NCBI RefSeq assembly: GCF_026410405.1 | Contig: NZ_JAPMLN010000013.1 | Coordinates: forward strand, 31,177-95,176 | DNA length: 64,000 nucleotides | DNA from: Marinicella gelatinilytica | GTDB lineage: Bacteria > Pseudomonadota > Gammaproteobacteria > Xanthomonadales > Marinicellaceae | Direction of reading: 5' to 3' | Shown: piece after piece, positions 47,478 to 57,129 of the stretch | Position numbering within the stretch: position 1 is the first letter of the stretch | Layout: each line of letters starts with the position of its first letter | Made by a program: the position numbers and the translations under genes | The notes under the pieces: model-generated | Seen by the model: the letters and a program-made list of their open reading frames with translations, nothing else | Told to the model about the DNA's origin: nothing | Database searches by the model: none

Positions 47478-50400
47478 ATGTTTAATCTAGTTAAAACACT
47501 TTTTTTCATGACCTTGCTATGTGTGTTTGTATACTCAGCGCACAGTCAAACAAGTATTTGCCATGTTTCCACATCAGGACTTGCATCCAACACAGGTAAC
47601 AATTGGCAAGAAACCATTCCTTTAACAGTGGCATTGTCGAATTCTGTCTTCTGCCCCGAAATTTGGGTTAAAGAAGGCACATATTATCCCGGCACAGATA
47701 GATATGATACGTTCACAATCCAGCCGGGGACTGAAGTATATGGCGGTTTTATAGGTAACGAGTTTAACCGCGCCCAAAGAGATCCCATTAATCATAAAGC
47801 CACTTTATCAGGGAACATAAACAATGTTTCAGTTTCAGGCGACAACAGCTTTCATGTGGTCACAGTTCTTGAAACTTCAGCTGTGAATGATTATGAAACC
47901 ATTTTGGATGGGTTTATTATTCGAGATGGCTTTGCACTCGACGCTTTCTTAAACACCGACCCAGCAGGTGGTGGTTTAATTTGTAAGGCGCCAAATCCCG
48001 GTGATGAATGTCAAGTTAGATTAGAAAACCTATTATTTACTTATAACCAGGCAGCCAATGGTGGTGCTGTTTATTTTTCGGCTGGAATAGGTGCCAGTAG
48101 CATACCCAAAATTATTAACACAAGATTCACTCATAATGCTGCCATTCATTTTAACTTAATGCCCAACAATTGTGGCGGTGCAATTTCTGCATTTGGAGTA
48201 CAAGCCAGAGTGCAACCCATATTCTATAATGTCGAGTTTGATAATAATACGGCCGATGAATGTGGTGGTGCCCTACACTACGATATTAATAGTGGCTGGT
48301 CAGAGGGAAGTGTGAACAGTGTCACGTTCAGCAATAACTCTGCCAAATTAGGAGGCGCTGTTTACAGTAAAATTCATCACTTTGACAGAACTACATATCA
48401 GAACACGACTTTTTATGGTAATCACGCCAGTATAGCTGGAGGTGCTATTTATAACGAAGGTTCAACGCCAACATTAAACAATGTTACTGTATCAGGAAAC
48501 TCTGCCATCAATTTTGGTGGTGCAATTCACAGTACAGATGCTGATTTGACCATTACCAACAGTATCATTTGGGACAATAATGCAGCCAATGGTGAACAGC
48601 TATATAACGCCAACACATCCGTTATGGCAACTTATAACGTTATTGAAGGCGGCTGTTCAGGATTTGGTGATAATGGATCTGGTTCGACAACCTGTAGCGC
48701 AAATCAAATAAGCGATCCCATGCTCGGAACACTTTCAATGAACCAAGGTTTTACCCAAACAATGTTACCTGCTTTAGCGGGAAGTGCTGTTGATTCCGGT
48801 GATAACTCAGCATGTTTAAGCATTGATCAACGCGGAGTTAACCGTCCACAAAATGGCGTTTGCGATATTGGAGCAGTTGAAATTGTCTCCATATGTCGAG
48901 TCACCACACAGGGCTCTCCTGCTGGCACCGGCAGTGATTGGAATAGTCATGCAATGGACTTACAAACCGCTTTAAATGCTAATAATTGTGATGAAATTTG
49001 GATTAAGACCGGCATTTATAAACCAACAACAACGAACAACCGTCAAGTCAGTTTTAATGTAGCTGCCGGAAAAGTTATTTTAGGCGGCTTTGCCGGCACT
49101 GAAAATGTAACCGGTGAACGTAATATCGCTGCCAACCCTGTTATTTTATCCGGAGATATTGGCGCTTTAAATAACAGTAGCGATAACAGTTATCATGTGG
49201 TTGAATTAATTGGCTCAGCTGCAAACCCCATTCAACCCAATACGATGATTGCTGATTTAATCATCGAAGATGGTCATGCCAACGGTGGTTCATTTGATTT
49301 TCCATTAAATGCCGGTGGCGGATTATTTTGTGATGGTTCAGGTGCCAATAATAAATGTAATCCGACAATAATCAATGTTAGCTTCAATGATAACTATGCG
49401 CAATTAGGTGGTGCTCTTTATAATCATGCCGATAATAATGGTGAAAGTAGTCCGCAGTTGATCAATGTTCGATTCAATGACAATCAAAGTTTTAGTGGTG
49501 GTGCTGCGGTTTATAACAACGGCTCTAATGGAGGAACTTCAAGCCCAATTTTTGTCACAGCCACATTTAACTACAATCAAGTCACAAGCAGCAATGGCGG
49601 TGGTGGGGCTGTTTATAATAATGCAAATGCCGGTATGACCAGACCTTCGTTCCTAAACAGCAGTTTTACAGCAAATGAAGCCGACTTTGGTGGCGCTATT
49701 TATAGCAATGCGCAACACGCTGGTATTGCCTCAGCAAGTGTGAGTCAATCCGAATTCAATAGCAACAATGCCTCTCAATTTGGTGGTGCAGTGTATTGTG
49801 TAGGATGGAATAATGGTCAATGTAATCCCAAATATACTGATGTTACTTTTTCCAGTAATTCAGCAGTCAAAGGCGGTGCTGTTTACCTGAACGACATGGC
49901 CGCAAACGGAACTGCTGAATTTGAACGAGTCACCTTTGAAAACAACTTAGGTACCAATGGCGGTGCCCTTTATAATGATGGTAAAAACGGGCAAAGCAAC
50001 CCAGTATTAACCAATGTGACCTTTCATAACAATGCCGCAATCAGTGGTGGTGGCGCCATCTTTAATGACGGCGAAAACGGCCAAAGCAGCCCAATAATCA
50101 CCAATGTAACAATGAGCCAAAATAACGCCAGTTATGGTGCCGGTATGTATAGCCATGGTTTAAACGGTGTATCAAACCCGGTACTGAACAATGTCATTAT
50201 ATGGGCAAATTCAGCCGCAACCGACGGAGACTCAATTTATAACAACAACGCCACCAGCACCATTAACTCAAGCATTATTGAAGGCGGCTGTCCCAATGCT
50301 GGTAACACAAACTGCAACAATGTTATAAACAGTAATCCACATCTGGGTTCATTAACAGATAATGGCGGACATACAGATACCATGTTGCCAGGCAACAACA

Positions 50401-50555
50401 GCTCCGCTACAGACGCCGGTGATGATAATCTTTGTCCAGGCGAAGACCAACGTGGCGAAAGTCGGCCACAAGGTAGTGCTTGTGATATTGGTTCAGTGGA
50501 AACCGACCATCAGGGTCCCAGTGACATTATCTTTCAAGATGGTTTTGATCATTAA
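47478..50555 (+). CDS. Secreted right-handed beta-helix protein with two similar halves, copy 1
   Basis: A 1,025-residue exported protein. The signal peptide ends about residue 23 (S-A-H-S). Two halves (1-470 and 471-1025) share the same plan. Each starts with a Cys-containing ICxVxTxG strand, then W...ALN...CxEIWxKxGxYxP and a GGFxGxExxxxxRD segment. Beta-helix coils with F-x-x-N...G-G-A-h-Y repeats follow; I count about 15 in total (6 + 9), like polymorphic outer-membrane protein repeats. Each half closes with a choice-of-anchor-Q-like motif (D-QRG-x-x-RPQ-x-x-x-CDIGxVE). The tail is DIIFQDGFDH. There is no autotransporter barrel. It is likely a surface adhesin or scaffold. It has a strong AGGAG ribosome-binding site. 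Confidence 0.8.
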   Translation: MFNLVKTLFFMTLLCVFVYSAHSQTSICHVSTSGLASNTGNNWQETIPLTVALSNSVFCPEIWVKEGTYYPGTDRYDTFTIQPGTEVYGGFIGNEFNRAQRDPINHKATLSGNINNVSVSGDNSFHVVTVLETSAVNDYETILDGFIIRDGFALDAFLNTDPAGGGLICKAPNPGDECQVRLENLLFTYNQAANGGAVYFSAGIGASSIPKIINTRFTHNAAIHFNLMPNNCGGAISAFGVQARVQPIFYNVEFDNNTADECGGALHYDINSGWSEGSVNSVTFSNNSAKLGGAVYSKIHHFDRTTYQNTTFYGNHASIAGGAIYNEGSTPTLNNVTVSGNSAINFGGAIHSTDADLTITNSIIWDNNAANGEQLYNANTSVMATYNVIEGGCSGFGDNGSGSTTCSANQISDPMLGTLSMNQGFTQTMLPALAGSAVDSGDNSACLSIDQRGVNRPQNGVCDIGAVEIVSICRVTTQGSPAGTGSDWNSHAMDLQTALNANNCDEIWIKTGIYKPTTTNNRQVSFNVAAGKVILGGFAGTENVTGERNIAANPVILSGDIGALNNSSDNSYHVVELIGSAANPIQPNTMIADLIIEDGHANGGSFDFPLNAGGGLFCDGSGANNKCNPTIINVSFNDNYAQLGGALYNHADNNGESSPQLINVRFNDNQSFSGGAAVYNNGSNGGTSSPIFVTATFNYNQVTSSNGGGGAVYNNANAGMTRPSFLNSSFTANEADFGGAIYSNAQHAGIASASVSQSEFNSNNASQFGGAVYCVGWNNGQCNPKYTDVTFSSNSAVKGGAVYLNDMAANGTAEFERVTFENNLGTNGGALYNDGKNGQSNPVLTNVTFHNNAAISGGGAIFNDGENGQSSPIITNVTMSQNNASYGAGMYSHGLNGVSNPVLNNVIIWANSAATDGDSIYNNNATSTINSSIIEGGCPNAGNTNCNNVINSNPHLGSLTDNGGHTDTMLPGNNSSATDAGDDNLCPGEDQRGESRPQGSACDIGSVETDHQGPSDIIFQDGFDH

Positions 50556-50626
50556 AAATAAGCCTCAGCCCCCAGCTAACGCAGAACAGGGCAGCTAATA
50601 CAAAGAGTTAACAACAACCTCTGTTT

Positions 50627-50662
50627 AAACGGGAATAATATTTAAATTATTCCCGTTTTTTT
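50627..50662 (+). terminator. Rho-independent terminator after the first beta-helix gene
   Basis: A 12-bp perfect stem AAACGGGAATAA / TTATTCCCGTTT, closed by an 8-base AT loop and followed by a T-run. It separates the two beta-helix genes into their own transcripts. Confidence 0.9.
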
Positions 50663-50728
50663 GTCCTTTGAACAACTAATTTTTCGTTAGATTAACCATA
50701 ACAGCACAATTAGTTTTTCGGAGGATTT

Positions 50729-53700
50729 ATGATACAAAAAACATTAGAAAAAACCTGTCTATTAATTGCTTTCCTGGGCATATCATGGATAGGTACAACA
50801 AATGCACAAACTTGCCGGGTTTCGGTGAATGGAACCAGCGGAGCCAGTGGGGTATCGTGGCAACAAACTAAAGACTTGGTATCCGCTTTAAACAACCCCT
50901 CCCAATGTCACGAAATCTGGGTTAAATCGGGCACCTACTACCCAACTGCGGGTACTGATCGCAGCATCAGCTTTTTTATCGCTCCGAACGTTAAACTCTA
51001 CGGCGGTTTTTACGGCACCGAAACAACACGCTCTCAGAGAGATCCAGTCAATAATAAAGCTGTTTTATCAGGCAATTTAAACAACAGCCAATCAAACACA
51101 GATAACAGTTATAACGTCATTTATATGGATGGCTCATTACAAAACGGTTATAGCCAAGACACCATCATTGATGGCTTTATCATCCGGGATGGAAATGCCG
51201 ATGGAACTCTTTTTAAACATTCAAATGGTGGAGGCATTCATTGTATAGCCAATGGTTCTACGTCAAAGTGCAGTCCAACATTGAAAAACTTAGAATTCAT
51301 TAATAATAAAGCAGACTCAGGTGGCGGACTGTTTGTATATTCACAAAATGACGGCACCATAGATTTAAAAATCGAACATTCTAAATTTTTGAATAATATT
51401 GCTACCAACTCAAGCACCTTTAACAATCATGGAGGTGGAGTACATATATTTAGCCCAAGTTCTGATACAAGCATCGAATTAAATAATATAAGTTTCGAAA
51501 ACAACCTTGCAGAAAATGAAGGTGGTGCCATTTATACCCGTTTAAATGGCTCTGGCAACAACCATTTAAAAATTAATAAAGCAACATTCAACGCAAATAT
51601 AGCAGACACGGGTGGCGCCGTGTCTATGTCAGGATCAGAAAGCGTAACGACACTCAGAAATGTTACATTTTATTCAAACGCAGCAATGAACCAAGGCGGT
51701 GCTTTATACGCTTATTCCTTAAGCACGTGGATTTATAACGCAACATTCTCCAACAATACAGCGTCATCTGGTGGAGCCATTTATGGACTTGCCAAACAAC
51801 TGAATTTAAATTCAAGTATTTTATGGTCGAATTCTGCCACTGAAGGTAATCAAATTACACTTCATGATATTGGACTTATTGCCAAATACAATGTCATTCA
51901 AAATGGATGCCAAAATATTCATGAACTTGGATCTATTTCAAAAGTCTGTCAAAACATAATTCTCCAGGATCCCAAACTGGGAGCGTTAACTCAAAATGGC
52001 GGTTTCACAAAGACCCTACTTCCAGAAACAGGAAGCTCGGCTATAAACAACGGTCATATGTCCTACTGTTCTTTGCAAGACCAACGCGGAGTTTCCAGGC
52101 CACAAAATGGGCAATGTGACATTGGTTCAGTTGAACTGACAACAAAATGCATGGTTAAAGTAGATGGCAATCCAAATGGAACTGGCTTTAACTGGAATCA
52201 AGACGCCATGACTTTACAAGCGGCTTTAAACACCAACTATTGTCAAAACATTTGGCTAAAAACCGGCACCTACACGCCGACATCGGGATCTGATCGTACC
52301 ATCAGTTTTCATGTGGATTCAGATGTTTCTGTTATCGGTGGTTTTTCGGGCACAGAAAATGATTTAAGCGATAGAGATGTAGAAAACAACCCTGTTATAC
52401 TTTCAGGCAATATAGGCAACCCTAATATCGATACCGACAACAGCTATCATGTCATTACTGTCGGCGGTTCTTCCGCTAACCCAGTATTCTCAAATTTAAC
52501 AATTAGTGACGGTTACGCCAGTACATCTATCTTTGATTATCCTGATAATTTGGGTGGTGGCGTTTATTGCGACGGTACCGGTGTCGGCAATCAGTGTAAT
52601 CCAACATTTTTATTCGTAAAAATGCTTAATAATCATGCTATGGCTGGTGGTGCCATGTATAACAATGCCGCACAAAATGGAGAAAGCAGCCCTCAATTTG
52701 TTTATGTGACCTTTGCAGATAACAGCGCTCAAATAGGTGGCGCTATTGTTAATAACAGCTCACAACAAGGCAATAGTAATCCCATTTTTAACCAGTGCAC
52801 TTTTATCGGTAACAACGCCGTGTCCCAAAGCTCAGGTATAAAAAGCAAAGGTGGTGCAGTCTACAACTTTGCTGAATATGGTAATGCGTCTCCTCAATTT
52901 ATCAACTGTAACTTTAGCAATAACTTTGCTGATTTGGGTGGCGCAATCTTTAACCAAGGTCAGACGCAGGGAACCAGTAACCCGGTGTTAATGAAAAGCC
53001 AATTTACAAGCAATACCGCAAATTACAATGGTGGTGCTATGTACAGTTTAGGTTGGGATTTTGGACAAAGTAAACCTATCGTTGAAGACAGCAGATTTCA
53101 CAACAATTCAGCTATTTTAGGCGGTGCACTTTATCTGTCAGACCTGGCCGGTAACGGAACAGCCGAAATTAATCGAGTTACTTTTGATAACAACGATGCA
53201 GTCAAGGGGGGCGCCATCTATAATGATGGTGAAAATGGCTATGCACATCCTAATATTACAAACACCACTTTTTATGCTAATACCGCATTAGATGATGGTG
53301 GCGCCATTTACAACTACGGTGAAGATGGCGCCAGTAGCGCGTCAATCACCAATACCACGTTTAGCGGCAATCAGGCCAATTATGGTGGCGCCATGTATAG
53401 TTCCGGCGGACTAAATGGTGTCTCAAGCCCCACCATGCGACACATCATTATGTGGGATAACACAGCCTCCACCGAAGGTGACACCATTTACCACGACCGG
53501 GCTGAAAGCACCATCGATGACAGTATCCTTGAATATGGTTGTCCTCATACGGGTTACGGCAATACAAATTGTACCAACATTATTGATCAAGACCCTCTGC
53601 TGGGTCCTTTAGCGGACAATGGAGGCCACAGCAAAACCATGCTGCCTGCGCCTAACAGCCCTGCCATCGATGCCGGAGACAATAACCATTGCCCGGGCGA

Positions 53701-53812
53701 AGACCAACGTGGTGAATCCAGACCCAAAGGCCTCGCCTGTGACATTGGTTCAGTGGAGGTGGATAACCAGGGACCAGGCGATCTTATCTTTAAAGATGGT
53801 TTTGATAATTAA
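50729..53812 (+). CDS. Secreted right-handed beta-helix protein with two similar halves, copy 2
   Basis: A 1,027-residue paralog of the preceding protein, almost the same length and layout. The signal peptide ends about residue 26 (T-N-A-Q). Half one runs to about 472; half two starts KCMVKVDGNPNGTGFNW. I count about 15 F-x-x-N...GGA repeats, again 6 + 9. Both halves close with DQRG-x-SRP...CDIGSVE. The tail is GDLIFKDGFDN. A CGGAGG ribosome-binding site lies six bases before the ATG. The two genes look like an old tandem duplication of an already internally duplicated gene. Function is unknown; a cell-surface role is inferred. Confidence 0.8.
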   Translation: MIQKTLEKTCLLIAFLGISWIGTTNAQTCRVSVNGTSGASGVSWQQTKDLVSALNNPSQCHEIWVKSGTYYPTAGTDRSISFFIAPNVKLYGGFYGTETTRSQRDPVNNKAVLSGNLNNSQSNTDNSYNVIYMDGSLQNGYSQDTIIDGFIIRDGNADGTLFKHSNGGGIHCIANGSTSKCSPTLKNLEFINNKADSGGGLFVYSQNDGTIDLKIEHSKFLNNIATNSSTFNNHGGGVHIFSPSSDTSIELNNISFENNLAENEGGAIYTRLNGSGNNHLKINKATFNANIADTGGAVSMSGSESVTTLRNVTFYSNAAMNQGGALYAYSLSTWIYNATFSNNTASSGGAIYGLAKQLNLNSSILWSNSATEGNQITLHDIGLIAKYNVIQNGCQNIHELGSISKVCQNIILQDPKLGALTQNGGFTKTLLPETGSSAINNGHMSYCSLQDQRGVSRPQNGQCDIGSVELTTKCMVKVDGNPNGTGFNWNQDAMTLQAALNTNYCQNIWLKTGTYTPTSGSDRTISFHVDSDVSVIGGFSGTENDLSDRDVENNPVILSGNIGNPNIDTDNSYHVITVGGSSANPVFSNLTISDGYASTSIFDYPDNLGGGVYCDGTGVGNQCNPTFLFVKMLNNHAMAGGAMYNNAAQNGESSPQFVYVTFADNSAQIGGAIVNNSSQQGNSNPIFNQCTFIGNNAVSQSSGIKSKGGAVYNFAEYGNASPQFINCNFSNNFADLGGAIFNQGQTQGTSNPVLMKSQFTSNTANYNGGAMYSLGWDFGQSKPIVEDSRFHNNSAILGGALYLSDLAGNGTAEINRVTFDNNDAVKGGAIYNDGENGYAHPNITNTTFYANTALDDGGAIYNYGEDGASSASITNTTFSGNQANYGGAMYSSGGLNGVSSPTMRHIIMWDNTASTEGDTIYHDRAESTIDDSILEYGCPHTGYGNTNCTNIIDQDPLLGPLADNGGHSKTMLPAPNSPAIDAGDNNHCPGEDQRGESRPKGLACDIGSVEVDNQGPGDLIFKDGFDN

Positions 53813-53842
53813 TTAGCAGTCAATGAAAAAAGTGTCCTCCGG

Positions 53843-53875
53843 AGGCGGGTTGTTTTTATAAAGCCCGCCTTTTTA
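53843..53875 (+). terminator. Rho-independent terminator after the second beta-helix gene
   Basis: A 7-bp AGGCGGG / CCCGCCT stem with a 14-base T/A-rich loop, followed by five T. It lies about 30 bp past the stop and separates the gene from the sigma-factor gene. Confidence 0.82.
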
Positions 53876-54003
53876 TAACCGCCGTTTCAGAGAATACCAT
53901 GCTGAGCTTTAGACAATCTATTCGAGCGTTCAATGCAATCATGGCTCGGTTCGCACAACGCAAAGAAGTAACAACAACTCTAAATCATGATAGAATCACC
54001 GTC

Positions 54004-54570
54004 ATGACTGTTGATACCGATATTAAACAAATCACTGTGTTACTGAATGCGTATGCGGACGGTGAAAACAGTGCGCTGGATTCACTCATCGGTGCGTTGT
54101 ACCAACAATTATGCCAGTCAGCTCAAATCCAACTTAATAAGGCTAATCACAACGCCACCTTAAATAGTCATGACTTAGTCCATGAAGTCTATTTAAAACT
54201 AAAAAAATCAGATAATTTTTCAGCCAATAACCGCAGTCATTTTCTGGCCCTATCCGCCACCGCCATGCGTCAGGTTATTTTAGACCGCATTAAGGCCAAA
54301 AGCAGTCAAAAACGAGGCGGTCATTTATTCGCCACCACCTTGGGTGATAATAAAGCGCAGGTAGAGGACAATGTACAAGAAATTATAATGATTAATGAAT
54401 CATTACAAGAACTGCGTAATATTGATGCGAAACTCACAGATACCGTGGAGTGTCGGTATTTTGCCGGTTATGACACTGAGCAAACAGCCGAAGCGCTGAA
54501 TGTCAGTCCCCGCACGGTCCGACGTTATTGGACGACAGCTAAAAATATTTTGCAGAGAAAGCTGTCGTAA
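54004..54570 (+). CDS. ECF-type sigma factor of the group found beside Hanks kinases
   Basis: A 188-residue sigma-70-family ECF factor. Region 2 (about 10-85) includes SHDLVHEVYLKLKK and FLALSATAMRQVILDRIKAKSSQKRGG. Region 4 (about 125-185) has ECRYFAGYDTEQTAEALNVSPRTVRRYW, with a clear recognition helix. The usual acidic D-A-E-D stretch of region 2.2 is replaced by T52-L-N-S55-H-D. A longer frame begins at 53899, but the ATG at 54004 gives the normal N-terminus (ITVLLNAYADGENSALDSLI). No anti-sigma factor gene is adjacent; a large Ser/Thr kinase gene converges on it, stop to stop. Confidence 0.88.
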   Translation: MTVDTDIKQITVLLNAYADGENSALDSLIGALYQQLCQSAQIQLNKANHNATLNSHDLVHEVYLKLKKSDNFSANNRSHFLALSATAMRQVILDRIKAKSSQKRGGHLFATTLGDNKAQVEDNVQEIIMINESLQELRNIDAKLTDTVECRYFAGYDTEQTAEALNVSPRTVRRYWTTAKNILQRKLS

Positions 54571-57078
54571 TCAAAGAATATCCTTAAATTTCTCTTCAAT
54601 GCGCTTAATGTCTTTTTCTCGATTTCCTTCTTCTTTGAGTTCTGACAAAATGGTTTTAAGATAATCATGTGCCGCAGTTTTATCTGTGTCTTTCAACATG
54701 GTAATTTTCAGCTCATGCGCCTGTAGGTGTTTTCTAACCAAAGGCTGTTTCAACTCTTCATATGCGAGAAAAGCCTGGTCGAGGCGATCTTTAGCCTGTA
54801 CTTTATCGACACCCTGAAACCATAAGTTTTGAGCAAATTCGGTGTATGTATCGGCAATCATTTCGTGTTGATCGGTGAAAACCTCTGAAAACTTTTCCAA
54901 CGCATCGAGATACCAGTCGTTGGCTTCCTGATAGTGTTCTTGTTTGTTCAGAAAAATGGCTTTTTGCAGAACAGTCATGGCATAAACATACATACTTTGA
55001 GTTTGACTTAAGCTGCCTTTTTGATAATGAAATTCAAGTAAATCAATCGCTTTTTGATTCCATTTTAATGCCGATTCAAGGTCTTCCAAATTGGCCGAAG
55101 CGGTTGCAATATTCCGGTATGAGTTGGATAAGTCTAAATGGTTTTCAGGCAAATAATCTTCCATGAGTTTATTGTGTGCAATGGCCGTATCTAAGGCTTT
55201 TTGATGTTCGCCCATGGCTGAATAAGTCACCGCCATGTTATTAATAAATGACATTTTCATTGAGCGATGATCTTCATCTGAATTATCAATGGCTTTCACG
55301 GCCAAGTTAAAGGTATCAAGTGCCTGTTGATAATCTCCCTGTTTAAAATTGCATATCCCTTTCACATTTAAGGCCCAAATGGTTTCTGCCGTCAAATCAT
55401 CATTTATATGCTGAATGGCCGCTAAACTTTCGTCGACCAATTGAATGGCAGGCAGACATTTATTTAAATGTGAGTTTAACAAAGCCAGCATATTGTTGAG
55501 TTGAATCCATTTAAGTTCACTGATACCTTCTGAATTCATTAATTTCTTCAAGTTCAATTCAGCGTCTTTATAATTATCAGACTCCATATCGTATTCAATA
55601 TCTGATTCCATCAGTTTATTTTTTGTGGCTAAACTGACCTGCGGATTATCTGCTAATAATTTGGCTTCTTCTATGAGTACTTTTGCCTGTTCCATTTTAT
55701 TTAATAAACGGTATGAGTCGGCAATAATTGTTTTCAGATAAATTCGAGCATCAAGTTGATTGTTTAATTCTGAATCAATTTTTTCAGCACCTGAATCCAA
55801 TAAATCAATGGCAGTCAGTTCTTCTCCATCTGCGCCATAGGGGTTAGCCTGCTGAAACATACCGGATAAAAACGCAACGACTTGTTCGGCTTTTTGTTGT
55901 GCCAACTGTGCCTGGGTACGCTCGTATTTAAGGTCGCTGATGTATTTGCCGGTGGCCAAAGCCGCCACCAGGATTAATACGCCGAAAGCCACCATGCGTA
56001 AACGTTTTTTCGGCTTTGCTTGAATCGATTTAACCTGTGCCAAAGCCGCTTTTGCTGTGGGCCGATCAGCCGGGGCGTAGGCTTTTAACGATTGAATCAG
56101 CTTTTGCCAATGGCGGGGAATGTCATTGGGGGTTAAAGTCTTGCCTTGATTGGATAATTTTATTAATTGCTCTGAGGTCGAATTTTGGGGATAAGGGGGT
56201 ACGTCTGATAATAAGGTTTGCAGCAACATCCCGAATGAATACATGTCCGTGGCGGTGCTTAATTCTTCACCGGCAGCTTGTTCGGGTGACATAAAATTTA
56301 AGGTGCCAATTAAAGCGCCTACCCGGGTACTGTAATTATCATCTTCGGTTGTTTGATTGTCATCTGAAATATGGCTCGCTTCAGTTAAACGCGAAATCCC
56401 AAAATCCAATAATTTAACCACACCTTTGTGGTTAATCATGATGTTGTCGGGCTTAATATCCCGGTGGATTATATTTTTTCGATGCGCTGCTTGTAGCCCA
56501 CGTAATATTTGGGCCACGATATCCAACTGTTTTGATTGTGAGTAAGTCTTAAACTGATTTGGACTTAAGGGTTCACCTTCAATATATTCAAGCACTAAAA
56601 AGTCCGACTCTTGTGCTTCAATCAGGCTGTGAATACGGCAGATATTTTCATGGTCTAACTTTGAAAGCAATAACGCTTCCCTTCGAAAGCGTTCTGCGGC
56701 CGCTTCATTAACCGGGTGTTTTAGCAACAAGGCTTTCACCGCTACCCGGCGTTGTAAAATTAAATCCCGGCCTTCATAAACCGCACCCATGCCTCCCTGG
56801 CCTAATTTCTTCTTCAACTTAATATTTGCAAAGGTTCGACCCGATAAATCTTCATCCGCCGCCACGGAGGCAAACAGCCAATCCGCTCCACCCCGTTGCT
56901 CTAAAAAGTTGGTTCGCGTTGCAGAAGGCTTTAACAAAGCCGCCACCCGATTAATAACTTCGGCATCTGCATCAGCCTGTGCTAAATACTGAAAAGCAGA
57001 CTCGGTGTTCATGGGTAAAACTGTTTTTAACAGTTGATTGACCTGTTCACTGTTGCTTGACTGGTTCATGTAATTCAC
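54571..57078 (-). CDS. Ser/Thr (Hanks-type) protein kinase with transmembrane helix and TPR region
   Basis: An 835-residue protein. The N-terminal ~80 residues are helical. The kinase domain (about 85-345) has GQGGMGAVYEG, VAVKALLL with Lys115, HRDIKPDN at 205-212, DFGISR at 225-230 and MSPEQAAG in place of A-P-E. All catalytic residues are present. A transmembrane helix at about 361-380 leads to a long helical C-terminal part with TPR-like repeats (ALDTFNLAVKAI, ALDTAIAHNKLM, ALKWNQKAIDLLEFHY), probably periplasmic. A second ATG nine bases in (57069) is possible. It converges exactly with the ECF sigma gene, suggesting it phosphorylates that factor. Confidence 0.92.
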   Translation of the reverse strand: MNYMNQSSNSEQVNQLLKTVLPMNTESAFQYLAQADADAEVINRVAALLKPSATRTNFLEQRGGADWLFASVAADEDLSGRTFANIKLKKKLGQGGMGAVYEGRDLILQRRVAVKALLLKHPVNEAAAERFRREALLLSKLDHENICRIHSLIEAQESDFLVLEYIEGEPLSPNQFKTYSQSKQLDIVAQILRGLQAAHRKNIIHRDIKPDNIMINHKGVVKLLDFGISRLTEASHISDDNQTTEDDNYSTRVGALIGTLNFMSPEQAAGEELSTATDMYSFGMLLQTLLSDVPPYPQNSTSEQLIKLSNQGKTLTPNDIPRHWQKLIQSLKAYAPADRPTAKAALAQVKSIQAKPKKRLRMVAFGVLILVAALATGKYISDLKYERTQAQLAQQKAEQVVAFLSGMFQQANPYGADGEELTAIDLLDSGAEKIDSELNNQLDARIYLKTIIADSYRLLNKMEQAKVLIEEAKLLADNPQVSLATKNKLMESDIEYDMESDNYKDAELNLKKLMNSEGISELKWIQLNNMLALLNSHLNKCLPAIQLVDESLAAIQHINDDLTAETIWALNVKGICNFKQGDYQQALDTFNLAVKAIDNSDEDHRSMKMSFINNMAVTYSAMGEHQKALDTAIAHNKLMEDYLPENHLDLSNSYRNIATASANLEDLESALKWNQKAIDLLEFHYQKGSLSQTQSMYVYAMTVLQKAIFLNKQEHYQEANDWYLDALEKFSEVFTDQHEMIADTYTEFAQNLWFQGVDKVQAKDRLDQAFLAYEELKQPLVRKHLQAHELKITMLKDTDKTAAHDYLKTILSELKEEGNREKDIKRIEEKFKDIL

Positions 57079-57129
57079 TCTTTTTAATTAATTATACAAC
57101 AAAACCAGATATCAATAAGCCCAATTGAG

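Noticed and set aside
47478..53812. Autotransporter (type V) reading of the beta-helix proteins
   Set aside because: No C-terminal beta-barrel domain; both end in a short polar tail after the DQRG...CDIG closure.
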